DNA of 64,000 nucleotides, taken from an uncultured Cryomorphaceae bacterium. Lineage in GTDB: Bacteria > Bacteroidota > Bacteroidia > Flavobacteriales > Schleiferiaceae. Within the stretch, counting starts at the first letter, position 1, and every line of letters begins with the position of its first letter. Shown here in pieces: positions 50,775-61,928 of the stretch. A program made the translations under genes and the position numbers. The notes under the pieces are model-generated. The model was not told where the DNA came from. It worked only from the letters and a program-made list of their open reading frames with translations, and did no database searches. The stretch spans positions 1 through 64,000 of the forward strand of contig CACMMX010000003.1 of the NCBI GenBank assembly GCA_902614915.1, in the 5' to 3' direction.

Positions 50775-51563
50775 ATGGGATTAATCACTTTATTATCAGA
50801 TTATGGCCTTCGCGATAATACCGTTGCTCGACTAAAAGTTCGCGTACTACGACGTATTGAAAACATAAAAATCGTAGATATTAGTCACCTTGTAGAACCA
50901 CATAATATACTGGAAGCAGCCCATATTCTTCGCGGGGTTTACAGAGACTTTCCGAAAGGAACCATCCATTTGGTAATGGTTGGGACATCGGCTCAAGAAG
51001 GTTGTGAATACATTTGTTTAAAATCGAATGGACAGTATTTTTTGGGTACAAACAACGGATTACTAACAAGTGTTTTAAGGAAAGAGAAATTTACTGGTGC
51101 GCGCTCATTGGATATACGCGGAATTAATCCTGATGACGATAAAGAGATTCTTGCTACTGCTGCTGCTCATCTGAGTGACGGAGGAAAAATGGACGTATTG
51201 GGACCGGCGTTATCATCAGTGAAACGCCTCAAGGAGCAGGTTCCCGGGGTGAATGAGCATGCAATAAGTGGAAACGTGGTTTATGTAGACAGGTTCGGCA
51301 CTTGTATGACCAACATTAGTAAAGCCATGTTTACCAATCATGTTGGAGTTCGTAAGTTTTCAGTGGAGTTGTCTAGAGGAAGAAGCATAAAAAAGATTTA
51401 TGACCGTATTGCCGACGTGCCGCAAGGAAAATTAGCAGCACTCTGGAATGAAGAAGGCATGCTTGCAATAGCTATAGGGAAGAGTGGAGGAGAACATATT
51501 AGAGGTAGTGATGAATTACTAGGAATGAAAGTCCACGACTGGGTTAGAATTGACATGGTATGA
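50775..51563 (+). CDS. SAM hydroxide adenosyltransferase family protein (DUF62)
   Basis: This 262-residue protein belongs to the fluorinase/chlorinase/SAM-hydrolase family. The N-terminal domain opens I-T-L-L-S-D-Y-G-L-R-D with the conserved Asp, followed by I-V-D-I-S-H and a later F-L-G-T-N-N-G-L; the C-terminal barrel domain has V-Y-V-D-R-F-G-T-C-M-T-N. Ordinary members use water to cleave SAM to adenosine and methionine; halogenase activity is not indicated. The next gene overlaps it by four bases, and the gldFG fusion follows, a flavobacterial neighbourhood I recall upstream of dnaN. Confidence 0.92.
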   Translation: MGLITLLSDYGLRDNTVARLKVRVLRRIENIKIVDISHLVEPHNILEAAHILRGVYRDFPKGTIHLVMVGTSAQEGCEYICLKSNGQYFLGTNNGLLTSVLRKEKFTGARSLDIRGINPDDDKEILATAAAHLSDGGKMDVLGPALSSVKRLKEQVPGVNEHAISGNVVYVDRFGTCMTNISKAMFTNHVGVRKFSVELSRGRSIKKIYDRIADVPQGKLAALWNEEGMLAIAIGKSGGEHIRGSDELLGMKVHDWVRIDMV

Positions 51564-51856
51564 TTCAGCGTATTGTCAAATTAGCCATAGACCCTAAACA
51601 ACCCACGGGAGATGTTTTTCGAAAGATTTTTTCGGAAAGTAAAGCGCTTATTGCTCAGCAGCCCGGTTGCCGTGGGGTACATTTACTGGAAAGTAAAAAT
51701 CACTTCTTCACCCTGAGCTATTGGGATTCGGAGGCCGACTTAAACGATTATCGAGCAAGTCCTTTGTTTCAATCGGTTTGGCCAAAGACCAAGGCATTAT
51801 TTTATGATAAACCGGAGGCATGGACACGCCAAACTGTAGATAATTACAAAGCATGA
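51560..51856 (+). CDS. Antibiotic biosynthesis monooxygenase-like (ABM) protein
   Basis: This 98-residue ferredoxin-like alpha+beta protein has the ABM pattern: an N-terminal strand (I-V-K-L-A-I-D), helix, Q-Q-P-G-C-R-G-V-H-L-L-E, F-F-T-L-S-Y-W-D-S-E-A-D-L-N-D-Y, and F-Q-S-V-W-P-K-T-K-A-L-F. The family includes heme-degrading and quinone-modifying enzymes and many of unknown role. It overlaps both neighbours by four bases, so it is co-translated with the DUF62 and gldFG genes. Confidence 0.87.
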   Translation: MIQRIVKLAIDPKQPTGDVFRKIFSESKALIAQQPGCRGVHLLESKNHFFTLSYWDSEADLNDYRASPLFQSVWPKTKALFYDKPEAWTRQTVDNYKA

Positions 51857-54267
51857 TTGCACAATTAAGAAAGGAATTACAACTCTATTTCTCTGGCATT
51901 TTAGGCTATTTGATCATTGGTGTTTATTTGTTTATCAACGGTCTATTGCTCTGGGTATTTAATGGACCTTTTAATTTGCTTGAGGGTGGTTATGCTTCGC
52001 TGAATAATTATTTTGGTTTGGCACCATGGGTGTTTTTATTCCTTATCCCCGCAGTGAGTATGCGCATGTTCAGCGATGAGATTAAAACGGGAATGATGGA
52101 ACTTTTAGCGGTGCGTCCAATTTCCGCTGCTCAGCTTGTGGTCGCAAAATATCTTGGTGCCCTTGTCGTTGTTATTTTAAGTATACTACCAACGTGTATT
52201 TACCTTTGGAGTATTAGTGCCTTAGGATCACCAGTAGGAAATTTAGACTGGGGTGCAGCATTTGGATCCTTCATAGGTTTAGTGGCTCTAGGAGCCGCGT
52301 ATACAGGAGTGGCATTGTTCGCCAGTGCATCTACCTCCAATAATGTGGTAGCCTTTGTGATTGGAGTGGCATTGAACGCGGTTATGTATCTGGGTTTCGA
52401 AGCATTGGCTGATATCTATAAGTTTAGTGGATGGGAGTTGACTGTTCGCCAATTTGGTTTCAATGAACACTATACTTCAGTTTCAAGAGGCGTACTTGAC
52501 GGCCGCGACTTAGGCTACTTTATAGGCGTAGTATTACTGTTTTTGAGTTTGACTTTAATCGTCCTTGGAAAAAAGTATTTACAGACAAAGCTGACTTTCA
52601 AAATAGCCTATGTTTTAAGCGCTGTCCTAATCCTTATACTTTCACAAAGCCTTCGCTTTAGATTTGACTTGACAGAGGAAGGGCGTTATTCTTTAAGCCA
52701 AGGAACGGAATCGTTATTGGAACAGGTTGAGGAACCACTCTTAATTAAGGTGTATTTGGAAGGAGACTTTCCAGCAGGTTTTGAGCGCCTTAGACAAGAA
52801 ACCCAGTATATGCTAGAAGAATGGGGGGCACGGAATTCCAATATTTTCTTCGAGTTTATAAATCCGAATCAAGCAGAGAAACCTTTAGAATTTAAAAATC
52901 AACTGGGCACAAAGGGTATTGATGCGGTTCAATTACAAATAAATACCAAAGACGGTCAAAGTGTCCTCAATATATTTCCCGCTGCTATTTTAAGCTACCA
53001 AGAGAAAGAAGAAACGGTGGTGCTGTTAGAAGATGTTATGGTCTTTAATCCAGCAGAGCAAGTAAACATTAGTATTCAGCAATTGGAATTTAATTTAGCA
53101 CGTGCGATGAGCAAACTCCTGACAAAAGAGCGAGAAAAAATTGCAATGATTACAGGCCATGGAGAATTGTCAGCCTCAAAAACAGCAGGAATAGGCCTTG
53201 TTTTAAGCGAACATTATGCGGTGGAACGATTCTCCATGGAAACCTATAAGGCAAAGGAGAATGGTGCTCCGGATATTGAAGATATGGTACGCCGGTTGAA
53301 CAGTTTTGATTTGGCCATAATTGCAAAGCCTACAGCTTCCTTTTCTGAAATCGACAAATATTTGCTGGATCAATTTTTAATGGGCGGCGGTCATCTACTG
53401 TGGTTTATAGATGGCGTTCAGGCCGAAATGGATAGCTTGAGTTTTGGACCTGAATTTCTTGCGTATCCCACTTATTTCGATTTAAACATCACCGATCTTC
53501 TATTTAAATATGGCATTCGGGTAAACACCAACCTGATCCAAGATATCCGATGTGCAGGAATAAACGACCGTAGAAGTATAAATCCTTGGGTATACTTTCC
53601 GCTACTTGGTTCTTCAGAACATCCAGCAGTTGCCAATATCAACGCCGTTAAAGGTGAGTTTGTTAGCACTTTAGACACCCTTGAAGCTGAAGGAATTATT
53701 AAAACTCCACTGCTGCTAAGCTCTACAAATGCTAAAAGCGTACCTACACCGCATACAGTGAGTTTGGAATCGTTGTACAATAGACCTGACCCTAGGACTT
53801 TTACTGCTGAAAACCTCCTTGCTGGTGTCCTTTTGGAAGGAACTTTTCAAAGTGCCTACGCAAACAGAATAGCACCGCGCAATGCGGGAAGTACGCTGCC
53901 CCAGATTAAAGAAAGCACTCCAACGAGCATGGCAGTTTTTAGTGATGGAGATTTCATAAGAAATCAACTGAATTTGATTAATCCAGAACTTCCCAGAGGC
54001 CAACCTTTACCATTGGGATTTGATCAATATACCAACATTCAATACGGTAATGACGACTTAATTCTGAATTTGGTGGATTACATGTTGGACGATCAGGGCC
54101 TGATGGAAACAAGGACACGAGATCTAAAATTAAGGCTATTAAATGCGGATAAATTAGTTGCGGAACGCACAAAATGGAAATTCACCAATGTTGCAGCACC
54201 TGAATTATTATTGTTATTAGTAGCATTATCATTGACTTGGTTCAGAAAAAGAAAATATGCGCGTTAA
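51853..54267 (+). CDS. GldF-GldG fusion: gliding-associated ABC transporter permease and GldG
   Basis: This 804-residue polypeptide carries two proteins that are separate in Flavobacterium johnsoniae. Residues 1-240 are a GldF-type ABC-2 permease with six membrane helices (starts MIAQLRKELQLYFSG; M-R-M-F-S-D-E-I-K-T-G-M-M-E-L-L). After a short basic link (K-K-Y-L-Q-T-K) comes the GldG helix at about 248-268, then R-F-D-L-T-E-E-G-R-Y-S-L-S, the soluble ABC_transp_aux domain, and a final helix ending in R-K-R-K-Y-A-R. GldA, the ATPase partner, is not in the window. The reading frame runs unbroken across the junction. The DUF4340 gene overlaps its end by 11 bases. Confidence 0.92.
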   Translation: MIAQLRKELQLYFSGILGYLIIGVYLFINGLLLWVFNGPFNLLEGGYASLNNYFGLAPWVFLFLIPAVSMRMFSDEIKTGMMELLAVRPISAAQLVVAKYLGALVVVILSILPTCIYLWSISALGSPVGNLDWGAAFGSFIGLVALGAAYTGVALFASASTSNNVVAFVIGVALNAVMYLGFEALADIYKFSGWELTVRQFGFNEHYTSVSRGVLDGRDLGYFIGVVLLFLSLTLIVLGKKYLQTKLTFKIAYVLSAVLILILSQSLRFRFDLTEEGRYSLSQGTESLLEQVEEPLLIKVYLEGDFPAGFERLRQETQYMLEEWGARNSNIFFEFINPNQAEKPLEFKNQLGTKGIDAVQLQINTKDGQSVLNIFPAAILSYQEKEETVVLLEDVMVFNPAEQVNISIQQLEFNLARAMSKLLTKEREKIAMITGHGELSASKTAGIGLVLSEHYAVERFSMETYKAKENGAPDIEDMVRRLNSFDLAIIAKPTASFSEIDKYLLDQFLMGGGHLLWFIDGVQAEMDSLSFGPEFLAYPTYFDLNITDLLFKYGIRVNTNLIQDIRCAGINDRRSINPWVYFPLLGSSEHPAVANINAVKGEFVSTLDTLEAEGIIKTPLLLSSTNAKSVPTPHTVSLESLYNRPDPRTFTAENLLAGVLLEGTFQSAYANRIAPRNAGSTLPQIKESTPTSMAVFSDGDFIRNQLNLINPELPRGQPLPLGFDQYTNIQYGNDDLILNLVDYMLDDQGLMETRTRDLKLRLLNADKLVAERTKWKFTNVAAPELLLLLVALSLTWFRKRKYAR

Positions 54268-55285
54268 TTCACTCAAATACCTACTTCCAATAGCAGTCCT
54301 GCTTATATCCTGCAACAACTCAAAGCAGAGCGATGGTTTGGAGGAATTAAAAGCCCAATACGATTTTGCAATAAATGATACAGCCGCTATAACTAGGGTT
54401 GTGATCAGGGACAAAAAGCCATCAGAGGTAACACTCGAGCGCTCTTCTCAAGGTTGGTTGGTTAACGGTGTGTTTCCCGTAAGAAAGGATGCTATTGAAG
54501 TTTTATTAGAGACGCTTGGCAATGTTACATTGAAAAATTTTGTTGCTAAAAGCGCAGTTCCAGCAGTCAATCAACGCATGGATGTCTACGGAAAGTGGGT
54601 TGAGGTCTATAGCGGTGACCAATTGGTCAAGAATTACATAGTGGGAACCGAAACTCCTGATATGCTCGGAACGTATTACCGTATGGCGGATTCCCAATTA
54701 CCCTTTTCCGTATATATCCAAGGGTTTAACGGCTATCTAACGACTCGATTCTTCACCGAGCCTTCAATGTGGAGAGATCGAACCATCTATGGCCTAGCTC
54801 CAGATAAGATTGAAAGTATAGAAATGAAGGTAAATGGACCGGAGGGGTTTTTATGGAAGATTACTCGTAATGTCCAGGGAACATTGAATACGCCGGCTAA
54901 AGAGGCTTCTAGTTGGTCGCTTGTAGACGAAGCATTAGAACCTTTACCAAACAATAACCCTCAAATATTGATGACTGCGATTGGTGCCGTTCGCACACTG
55001 AAGTACGAAGGTGTAGTGGTAGCATCGGATAATATCTGGATGAAAAAGGACAGCATTTTTAGCGCTACACCAGCGTTTTCATTTTTTGTGAATACAGTAG
55101 GCGGTGAAAGGTTGGAAACTCGTGCGTTTTATAAAAAAACGGAAGGTATTCTCATTGGAGAGGATGGTCAAGCCCACGAATGGGATCCTGATAGATTTTA
55201 TGCGGAGCTCCCGGATGGACGAATGGCGCTTATCCAACGCTTCGGCTGGCGTAACCTCATATTGACTCCTTGGGAGTTTAACTAG
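54257..55285 (+). CDS. DUF4340 domain lipoprotein
   Basis: The product has 342 residues; L-L-I-S-C-N-N with lipidated Cys at about 19 marks a lipoprotein. Two DUF4340-like repeats follow: an early T-L-E-R-S-S-Q-G-W-L-V-N-G and I-V-G-T-E-T-P-D...Y-R-M-A-D-S, then W-R-D-R-T-I-Y-G-L-A-P-D-K-I-E-S-I near residue 175. DUF4340 proteins accompany GldG-like ABC systems in several phyla, so this is likely a periplasmic partner of the GldFG permease. It overlaps gldFG by 11 bases. Confidence 0.85.
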   Translation: MRVNSLKYLLPIAVLLISCNNSKQSDGLEELKAQYDFAINDTAAITRVVIRDKKPSEVTLERSSQGWLVNGVFPVRKDAIEVLLETLGNVTLKNFVAKSAVPAVNQRMDVYGKWVEVYSGDQLVKNYIVGTETPDMLGTYYRMADSQLPFSVYIQGFNGYLTTRFFTEPSMWRDRTIYGLAPDKIESIEMKVNGPEGFLWKITRNVQGTLNTPAKEASSWSLVDEALEPLPNNNPQILMTAIGAVRTLKYEGVVVASDNIWMKKDSIFSATPAFSFFVNTVGGERLETRAFYKKTEGILIGEDGQAHEWDPDRFYAELPDGRMALIQRFGWRNLILTPWEFN

Positions 55286-55349
55286 CGGTTATTAACAAAA
55301 GGGTGTGATAAAAAAAGAATCCAACAGGGCTAAAACGTATTGCGCCGTT

Positions 55350-55357
55350 TATCTTTG
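55350..55357 (+). promoter_or_regulatory. -7 box of dnaN
   Basis: TATCTTTG is a full -7 match ending 29 bases before the dnaN ATG. No TTG at the expected spacing. Confidence 0.4.
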
Positions 55358-55386
55358 TTTACAATCAATTGATAAGAAGACCTATT

Positions 55387-56508
55387 ATGAAATTCATCGT
55401 ATCTAGTTCTAAGCTTTTGAAACAGCTCCAGCTTATAGGAGGAATTATTCAAAGCAACAACACACTTCCTATTCTAGATAATTTTTTGTTTGAACTAAAA
55501 CAGGGTGAACTTACCGTGAGTGCATCAGATCTTGAAACTACAATGAGTGTGAATCTAGAGGTGGAAACTCAAGATACTGGTTCGGCTGCCGTTCCTGCAA
55601 AGGTGTTGATGGACACCTTAAAGACTTTCCCAGAGCAACCACTCACATTTACCTTTGATGAGGGGTCTCATACCATTGAATTATCCTCAGACTATGGCAA
55701 GTATTCTCTTGCATTCATAGATGGTGATGAGTTTCCAAAGTTCCCGGAATTAGAAGATGCAACTTCTGCGGTGCTGCCTGCAGAAGTACTAGTTACAGCT
55801 ATAGGTAAAACTTTGTTTGCCACCGGTAACGATGAACTTCGTCCAGTAATGAGTGGCGTATTTTTTCAGTTTGATTCCAATAGTCTCACCTTTGTGGCAA
55901 CAGATGCCCATAAATTAGTAAGATATAGAAGAACCGATTTAGGTGCGGAGAGTACCGCAGAATTCATCATGCCCAAGAAGCCATTGAACATGCTCAGAGG
56001 TTCTATGAGTTATGATTCAACAGAGGTTCAGGTCATATACAACAGCACCAATGCACAGTTTTCTTTTGATAATGTAGTGATGGTATGTAGGTTAATTGAT
56101 GGAAAGTATCCAAACTACGAAGCCGTCATTCCTCAATCAAATCCTAACGTCATGTTGGTAGATCGCGGCGCATTTTCTTCTTCTGTGAAAAGGGTAGCTA
56201 TTTTCTCCAATAAAACAACGCATCAAATTCGTTTGCGCATTGCTGGGGCAGAGATGGGAATAAGTGCTGAAGATCCTGATTTTAGCAACAAGGCAAATGA
56301 AAGATTAGCTTGCGATTATCAAGGTGACGATATAGAAATCGGTTTCAACAGTCGCTTCTTGTTAGAGATGCTGGGTAATCTGGGAGCAGATAATGTTCGT
56401 ATGGAGTTAAGCGCTCCGAATCGCGCAGGTATTTTGATTCCAGCAGATGGTGCAGATGAAGGTGAGGACTTACTGATGCTCGTAATGCCAGTAATGTTAA
56501 ACCATTAA
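55387..56508 (+). CDS. dnaN: DNA polymerase III beta sliding clamp
   Basis: The clamp (373 residues) holds polymerases on DNA. It has the three-domain beta fold: MKFIVSSSKLLKQLQ...N-N-T-L-P-I-L-D-N-F in domain I, E-L-R-P-V-M-S-G-V-F-F and T-D-A-H-K-L-V-R in domain II, and D-G-K-Y-P-N-Y-E-A-V-I-P in the third; the C-terminus L-V-M-P-V-M-L contributes to the peptide-binding pocket. The ATG starting MKFIVSS is preferred over one six codons earlier, which fits the -7 box upstream. It follows the gldFG cluster, as in some other flavobacteria. Confidence 0.96.
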   Translation: MKFIVSSSKLLKQLQLIGGIIQSNNTLPILDNFLFELKQGELTVSASDLETTMSVNLEVETQDTGSAAVPAKVLMDTLKTFPEQPLTFTFDEGSHTIELSSDYGKYSLAFIDGDEFPKFPELEDATSAVLPAEVLVTAIGKTLFATGNDELRPVMSGVFFQFDSNSLTFVATDAHKLVRYRRTDLGAESTAEFIMPKKPLNMLRGSMSYDSTEVQVIYNSTNAQFSFDNVVMVCRLIDGKYPNYEAVIPQSNPNVMLVDRGAFSSSVKRVAIFSNKTTHQIRLRIAGAEMGISAEDPDFSNKANERLACDYQGDDIEIGFNSRFLLEMLGNLGADNVRMELSAPNRAGILIPADGADEGEDLLMLVMPVMLNH

Positions 56509-56511
56509 GAT

Positions 56512-58809
<2,298 letters not shown>

Positions 58810-58813
<4 letters not shown>

Positions 58814-60309
58814 GGTCTTTCTAATGCCCCAATGGTGGCAGGTTGCTGACGCACGGTTCCTCCTAAGTCAAAGACAGGAGTAAAAGGAGTTGGAATAGCC
58901 TTGCCAAAAAGGGTAGAGGATGAATCAGGCACTAGTTTCCACTCTTCTTGAGGTATCCAAGGACATGGCAAGAAATCCCAATTCAAATTGAATTCACTGC
59001 TTTTAAACATGGTAGTATCCGTAAGAGCGTAGTGTCCTGCCTCTGGATTCGGTTCAATTTCAATTGCGCAGTGCTCAAAAGAAATGTCGAATGTTTCTAA
59101 AGGATCTATACCTAAGGCCACTTCGCTAGATAAATTTCCGCCAATGAAGGAGTTGCTAAATGAAGCCTGAATGGCTCTCGTGTACCTATTATTATTCGCG
59201 TCTTCAAAGAAATTTACTAAACCAATACCGCTCCCTGAGCGAGATGAAAAGCTCCAAGTGTTGTTGATGGAGCAGTGCTCAAATAAATAGTTTCCGCCCA
59301 GTGCGTAAAGTCCATAAACTCCGCTAGGGCCAATGGCTACATTGCGTCCCGTAACATTGGCATATCCACCATACAAACTAACTCTAGAGCTGTGCGTAAT
59401 GATGACATTATTGAGTTCGGCGTTTGGAGTGGTATTCCATGCGCTATCCACTCTGAGAGCCGTCGTTGCATTTTTGATAATGAGATTACTTAAGGTAGCT
59501 TTGGTTGCCGAACCGCCCTGGATAAATACGCCGCCTAATAAACCTCCCCATTGTCCAGGCACCCATTCGTACGAAGGCTCCAATCGGTCGCCTTGAAAAA
59601 CAACAGCATTGTTCATGCTTCCAGTTTGTAATGGGTCAACGTGCAATTCACCATCTCTATATACCCAAAGACCACTGCCGTTGTGAAAATGTACTTGAGT
59701 ACCGGGATCAATAGTCAAAGTATGTGCACTATCAACTACTGCGTATCCGTAGACAACATGTGGTTTGCTATTGTCCCAAATTTCGTTTTCATCTAGAATT
59801 GAATAAGCCAATTTTACAGGTGGTAATGGAGCAGTCCGATTAATGGTTAATACATTGGTGGGAAAGTGATATATGGCGTCCCATACGGTTGTGATAAGAT
59901 CTACATGTTGACGTTTACTTCCATTTTCAAACCAAATACTATCCTTATAGATAAGCTCATTGGAACCAAAAGCATCTGGACTGATTTCGATAAAAATATA
60001 GATACTGTCATTGGCTAAAACCTCTGTGTTAGAGATATCCAAACCACTTATGCCATCAACATTCATACGATAGAAACTCTCTGTGCTACGACCCAAATAA
60101 ATACGGTCTATAACCATATTTTCGTTGCTATTATTGAACACTTTGAGAATTCTTGTAGAACTTGCTAATCCGGTGAAAACGGTATCCAGATAGATGGTAT
60201 CTGTAGAAAAAGAGAGTTCAATATTGGAACCTGGAAAGTCTACCGTATTGCGACAGCCTATTACTGCTATAAAAAGCCAAAATGCTATAATTAGTTTAGT
60301 GAATTTCAT
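58810..60309 (-). CDS. Lipoprotein with right-handed beta-helix-like repeats
   Basis: This is a 499-residue lipoprotein (F-I-A-V-I-G-C lipobox, Cys about 19). The middle has an Ig/ASH-like segment (L-K-V-F-N-N-S-N-E-N-M-V-I-D-R-I-Y) followed by a long series of short strands with N-rich turns (about 230-420; L-S-N-L-I-I-K-N-A-T-T-A-L-R-V, L-N-N-V-I-I-T-H-S-S) resembling a beta-helix. The C-terminus reads T-I-G-A-L-E-R-P, typical of flavobacterial right-handed beta-helix proteins. Substrate or partner unknown; a surface or periplasmic carbohydrate-related function would fit the fold. Confidence 0.8.
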
Positions 60310-60346
60310 CACAAGCGAAGCTACATTACTATTTTTGTATCACCAA

Positions 60347-60379
60347 TTGAACGACGTGCGAACATTTAACTTATATTTG
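60347..60379 (+). promoter_or_regulatory. Promoter of rpmE
   Basis: TTG, a 22-base spacer and TATATTTG match the Bacteroidota consensus, with a predicted leader of about 58 bases before rpmE. Confidence 0.65.
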
Positions 60380-60402
60380 CCGTCCGAAATAACGGATATG
60401 GG

Positions 60403-60422
60403 GCTTGGGCAAAAACTCAAGC
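60403..60422 (+). promoter_or_regulatory. Hairpin in the rpmE leader
   Basis: GCTTGGG-CAAAAA-CTCAAGC folds into a 7-bp stem (one G-U) with a 6-base A-rich loop, 19 bases before the rpmE start. It may be an autoregulatory site for L31, by analogy with other ribosomal-protein leaders; this is inference. Confidence 0.4.
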
Positions 60423-60441
60423 TATTAAATACAACAACGAA

Positions 60442-60690
60442 ATGAAAACAGGAATTCATCCAGAAAATTATCGCCTATGTGTCTTTAAAGATATGGGAAC
60501 AGGGGATCACTTCATTACAAAATCTTGTGCTGATGCTAAAGACACTATCGAAGTAGATGGTGTAGAATACCCACTCATTAAAATGGAAATATCTAGCTAT
60601 TCACACCCATACTATACAGGCAAAGTGAAGCTTGTAGATACCGCGGGACGTGTAGACAAATTCCGCAGCCGTTACGGAAATAAGAAATAA
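60442..60690 (+). CDS. rpmE: 50S ribosomal protein L31 type B
   Basis: The product has 82 residues. The start MKTGIHPENYRLCVFKD and the segments S-S-Y-S-H-P-Y-Y-T-G-K and R-V-D-K-F-R-S-R-Y are those of type B L31, which lacks the CxxC zinc ligands of the type A protein. Type B copies often replace the zinc form under zinc limitation; in Bacteroidota it is frequently the only L31, so no zinc switch should be assumed. A strong terminator follows. Confidence 0.96.
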   Translation: MKTGIHPENYRLCVFKDMGTGDHFITKSCADAKDTIEVDGVEYPLIKMEISSYSHPYYTGKVKLVDTAGRVDKFRSRYGNKK

Positions 60691-60718
60691 GTTAACCTAA
60701 GAGGTTATCAAAAATATA

Positions 60719-60745
60719 GACCCGCAGTGTGCGGGTCTTTTTTTT
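60719..60745 (+). terminator. Rho-independent terminator after rpmE
   Basis: GACCCGCA-GTG-TGCGGGTC is an 8-bp perfect stem with a 3-base loop followed by eight T, 28 bases after rpmE. Confidence 0.93.
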
Positions 60746-60779
60746 GTCCTAAATTGGAACTTCATCAATAAATCATCGA

Positions 60780-61928
60780 ATGAAAATTCAACTAGTCGAC
60801 GGTAAGCACCGCGACCATCTACTCCCATTGACCTATACGCGCCCTGTGGCTCAATTACGTTGCGGGATTCTAACTATTGTTGAGAAATACCAAAAGCGAG
60901 GTTTTGAGGTTGGATACGAAACTGAGGATTATTTGCAAGAGAAATTCCCTTCTGTTCAGCACGATATTTTAATTAGTGGAAGTGTTTGTCCTACAGATAG
61001 CTTTATCCATGCAATACTCTCCTTAAGAGAAGGTCAGGCGCTCATTCAAGATGATCAATTGCTTGCATTCAAAGGGGCGAATTGGGCAGATACGCCAACA
61101 GAGATCTTCCCCTTTAACGATGCACTTAATTTGATAATACGCCCTTGGGACATTTGGACCAAGAATGCTGCAGAGATGAATATTGATTTTGATTTATTGA
61201 CTAAAGATCGATATAGCGCACCAATAGATGAATCCAATACGGTATTTGGTGATCGCATATTTTTAGAAGAAGGTGCTAGAGTAAAGGCATCAATTCTAAA
61301 CGCTACATCAGGACCAATATATCTTGCCCACAATGCAGAGGTGATGGAAGGTTCAATAGTGCGTGGCGGTCTCGCCTTGGGGGCGTATACTATATTAAAA
61401 TTAGGCACGAAGGTATACGGAGCAACGACTCTAGGTCCTTATTGTAAAGTTGGGGGTGAAATCAATAATAGTGTCATTTTAGGATATTCTAACAAAGGCC
61501 ATGACGGATTCATTGGAAATAGTGTCGTTGGTGAATGGTGTAATCTTGGCGCGGATACAAACAATTCCAACTTGAAGAATAATTACGATGAAGTAAAGGC
61601 ATGGTCCTATGTAGACGGCAGATTCTCAAAAACAGACCAACAATTCTGCGGCCTTATTATGGGTGATCACAGTAAGTCAGGCATCAATACTATGTTTAAT
61701 ACTGGTACAGTAGTAGGGGTAAGTGCCAATATTTATGGAGCTGGATTTCCCCGGAATTTCATTCCCTCTTTTACATGGGGTGGTCCGCAGGGAACTAAAG
61801 AGTACTTAATCAAAAAAGCCCTTGATACTGCGAATCGTATGATGCAGCGTAGAGGATTACAAGTAGATGACGTGGATAGGGCTATTATGGAAAGAATATA
61901 CGCTGATAGCGCCAAATACCGCAGTTGA
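60780..61928 (+). CDS. GlmU-family sugar nucleotidyltransferase-like protein
   Basis: The N-terminal domain (about 1-155) of this 382-residue protein resembles a nucleotidyltransferase with a variant opening (MKIQLVDGKHRDHLLPLTYTRPVAQLRCGI) rather than the classical GxGxRM loop; the C-terminal part (about 160-340) is a left-handed beta-helix with hexapeptide repeats (I-L-N-A-T-S-G-P-I-Y-L, V-R-G-G-L-A-L-G-A-Y) as in GlmU. Similar proteins are found next to rpmE or rpe in Bacteroidota. Whether it really makes a nucleotide sugar is unproven; it is not the housekeeping GlmU in length or motif. It ends directly against rpe, convergent. Confidence 0.85.
   Translation: MKIQLVDGKHRDHLLPLTYTRPVAQLRCGILTIVEKYQKRGFEVGYETEDYLQEKFPSVQHDILISGSVCPTDSFIHAILSLREGQALIQDDQLLAFKGANWADTPTEIFPFNDALNLIIRPWDIWTKNAAEMNIDFDLLTKDRYSAPIDESNTVFGDRIFLEEGARVKASILNATSGPIYLAHNAEVMEGSIVRGGLALGAYTILKLGTKVYGATTLGPYCKVGGEINNSVILGYSNKGHDGFIGNSVVGEWCNLGADTNNSNLKNNYDEVKAWSYVDGRFSKTDQQFCGLIMGDHSKSGINTMFNTGTVVGVSANIYGAGFPRNFIPSFTWGGPQGTKEYLIKKALDTANRMMQRRGLQVDDVDRAIMERIYADSAKYRS

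Noticed and set aside
50775-51563. Fluorinase or chlorinase
   Set aside because: The sequence fits ordinary DUF62 SAM hydroxide adenosyltransferases and there is no halometabolite context.
51560-51856. Antibiotic biosynthesis gene cluster suggested by the ABM name
   Set aside because: The name is only a domain label; no biosynthetic genes surround it.
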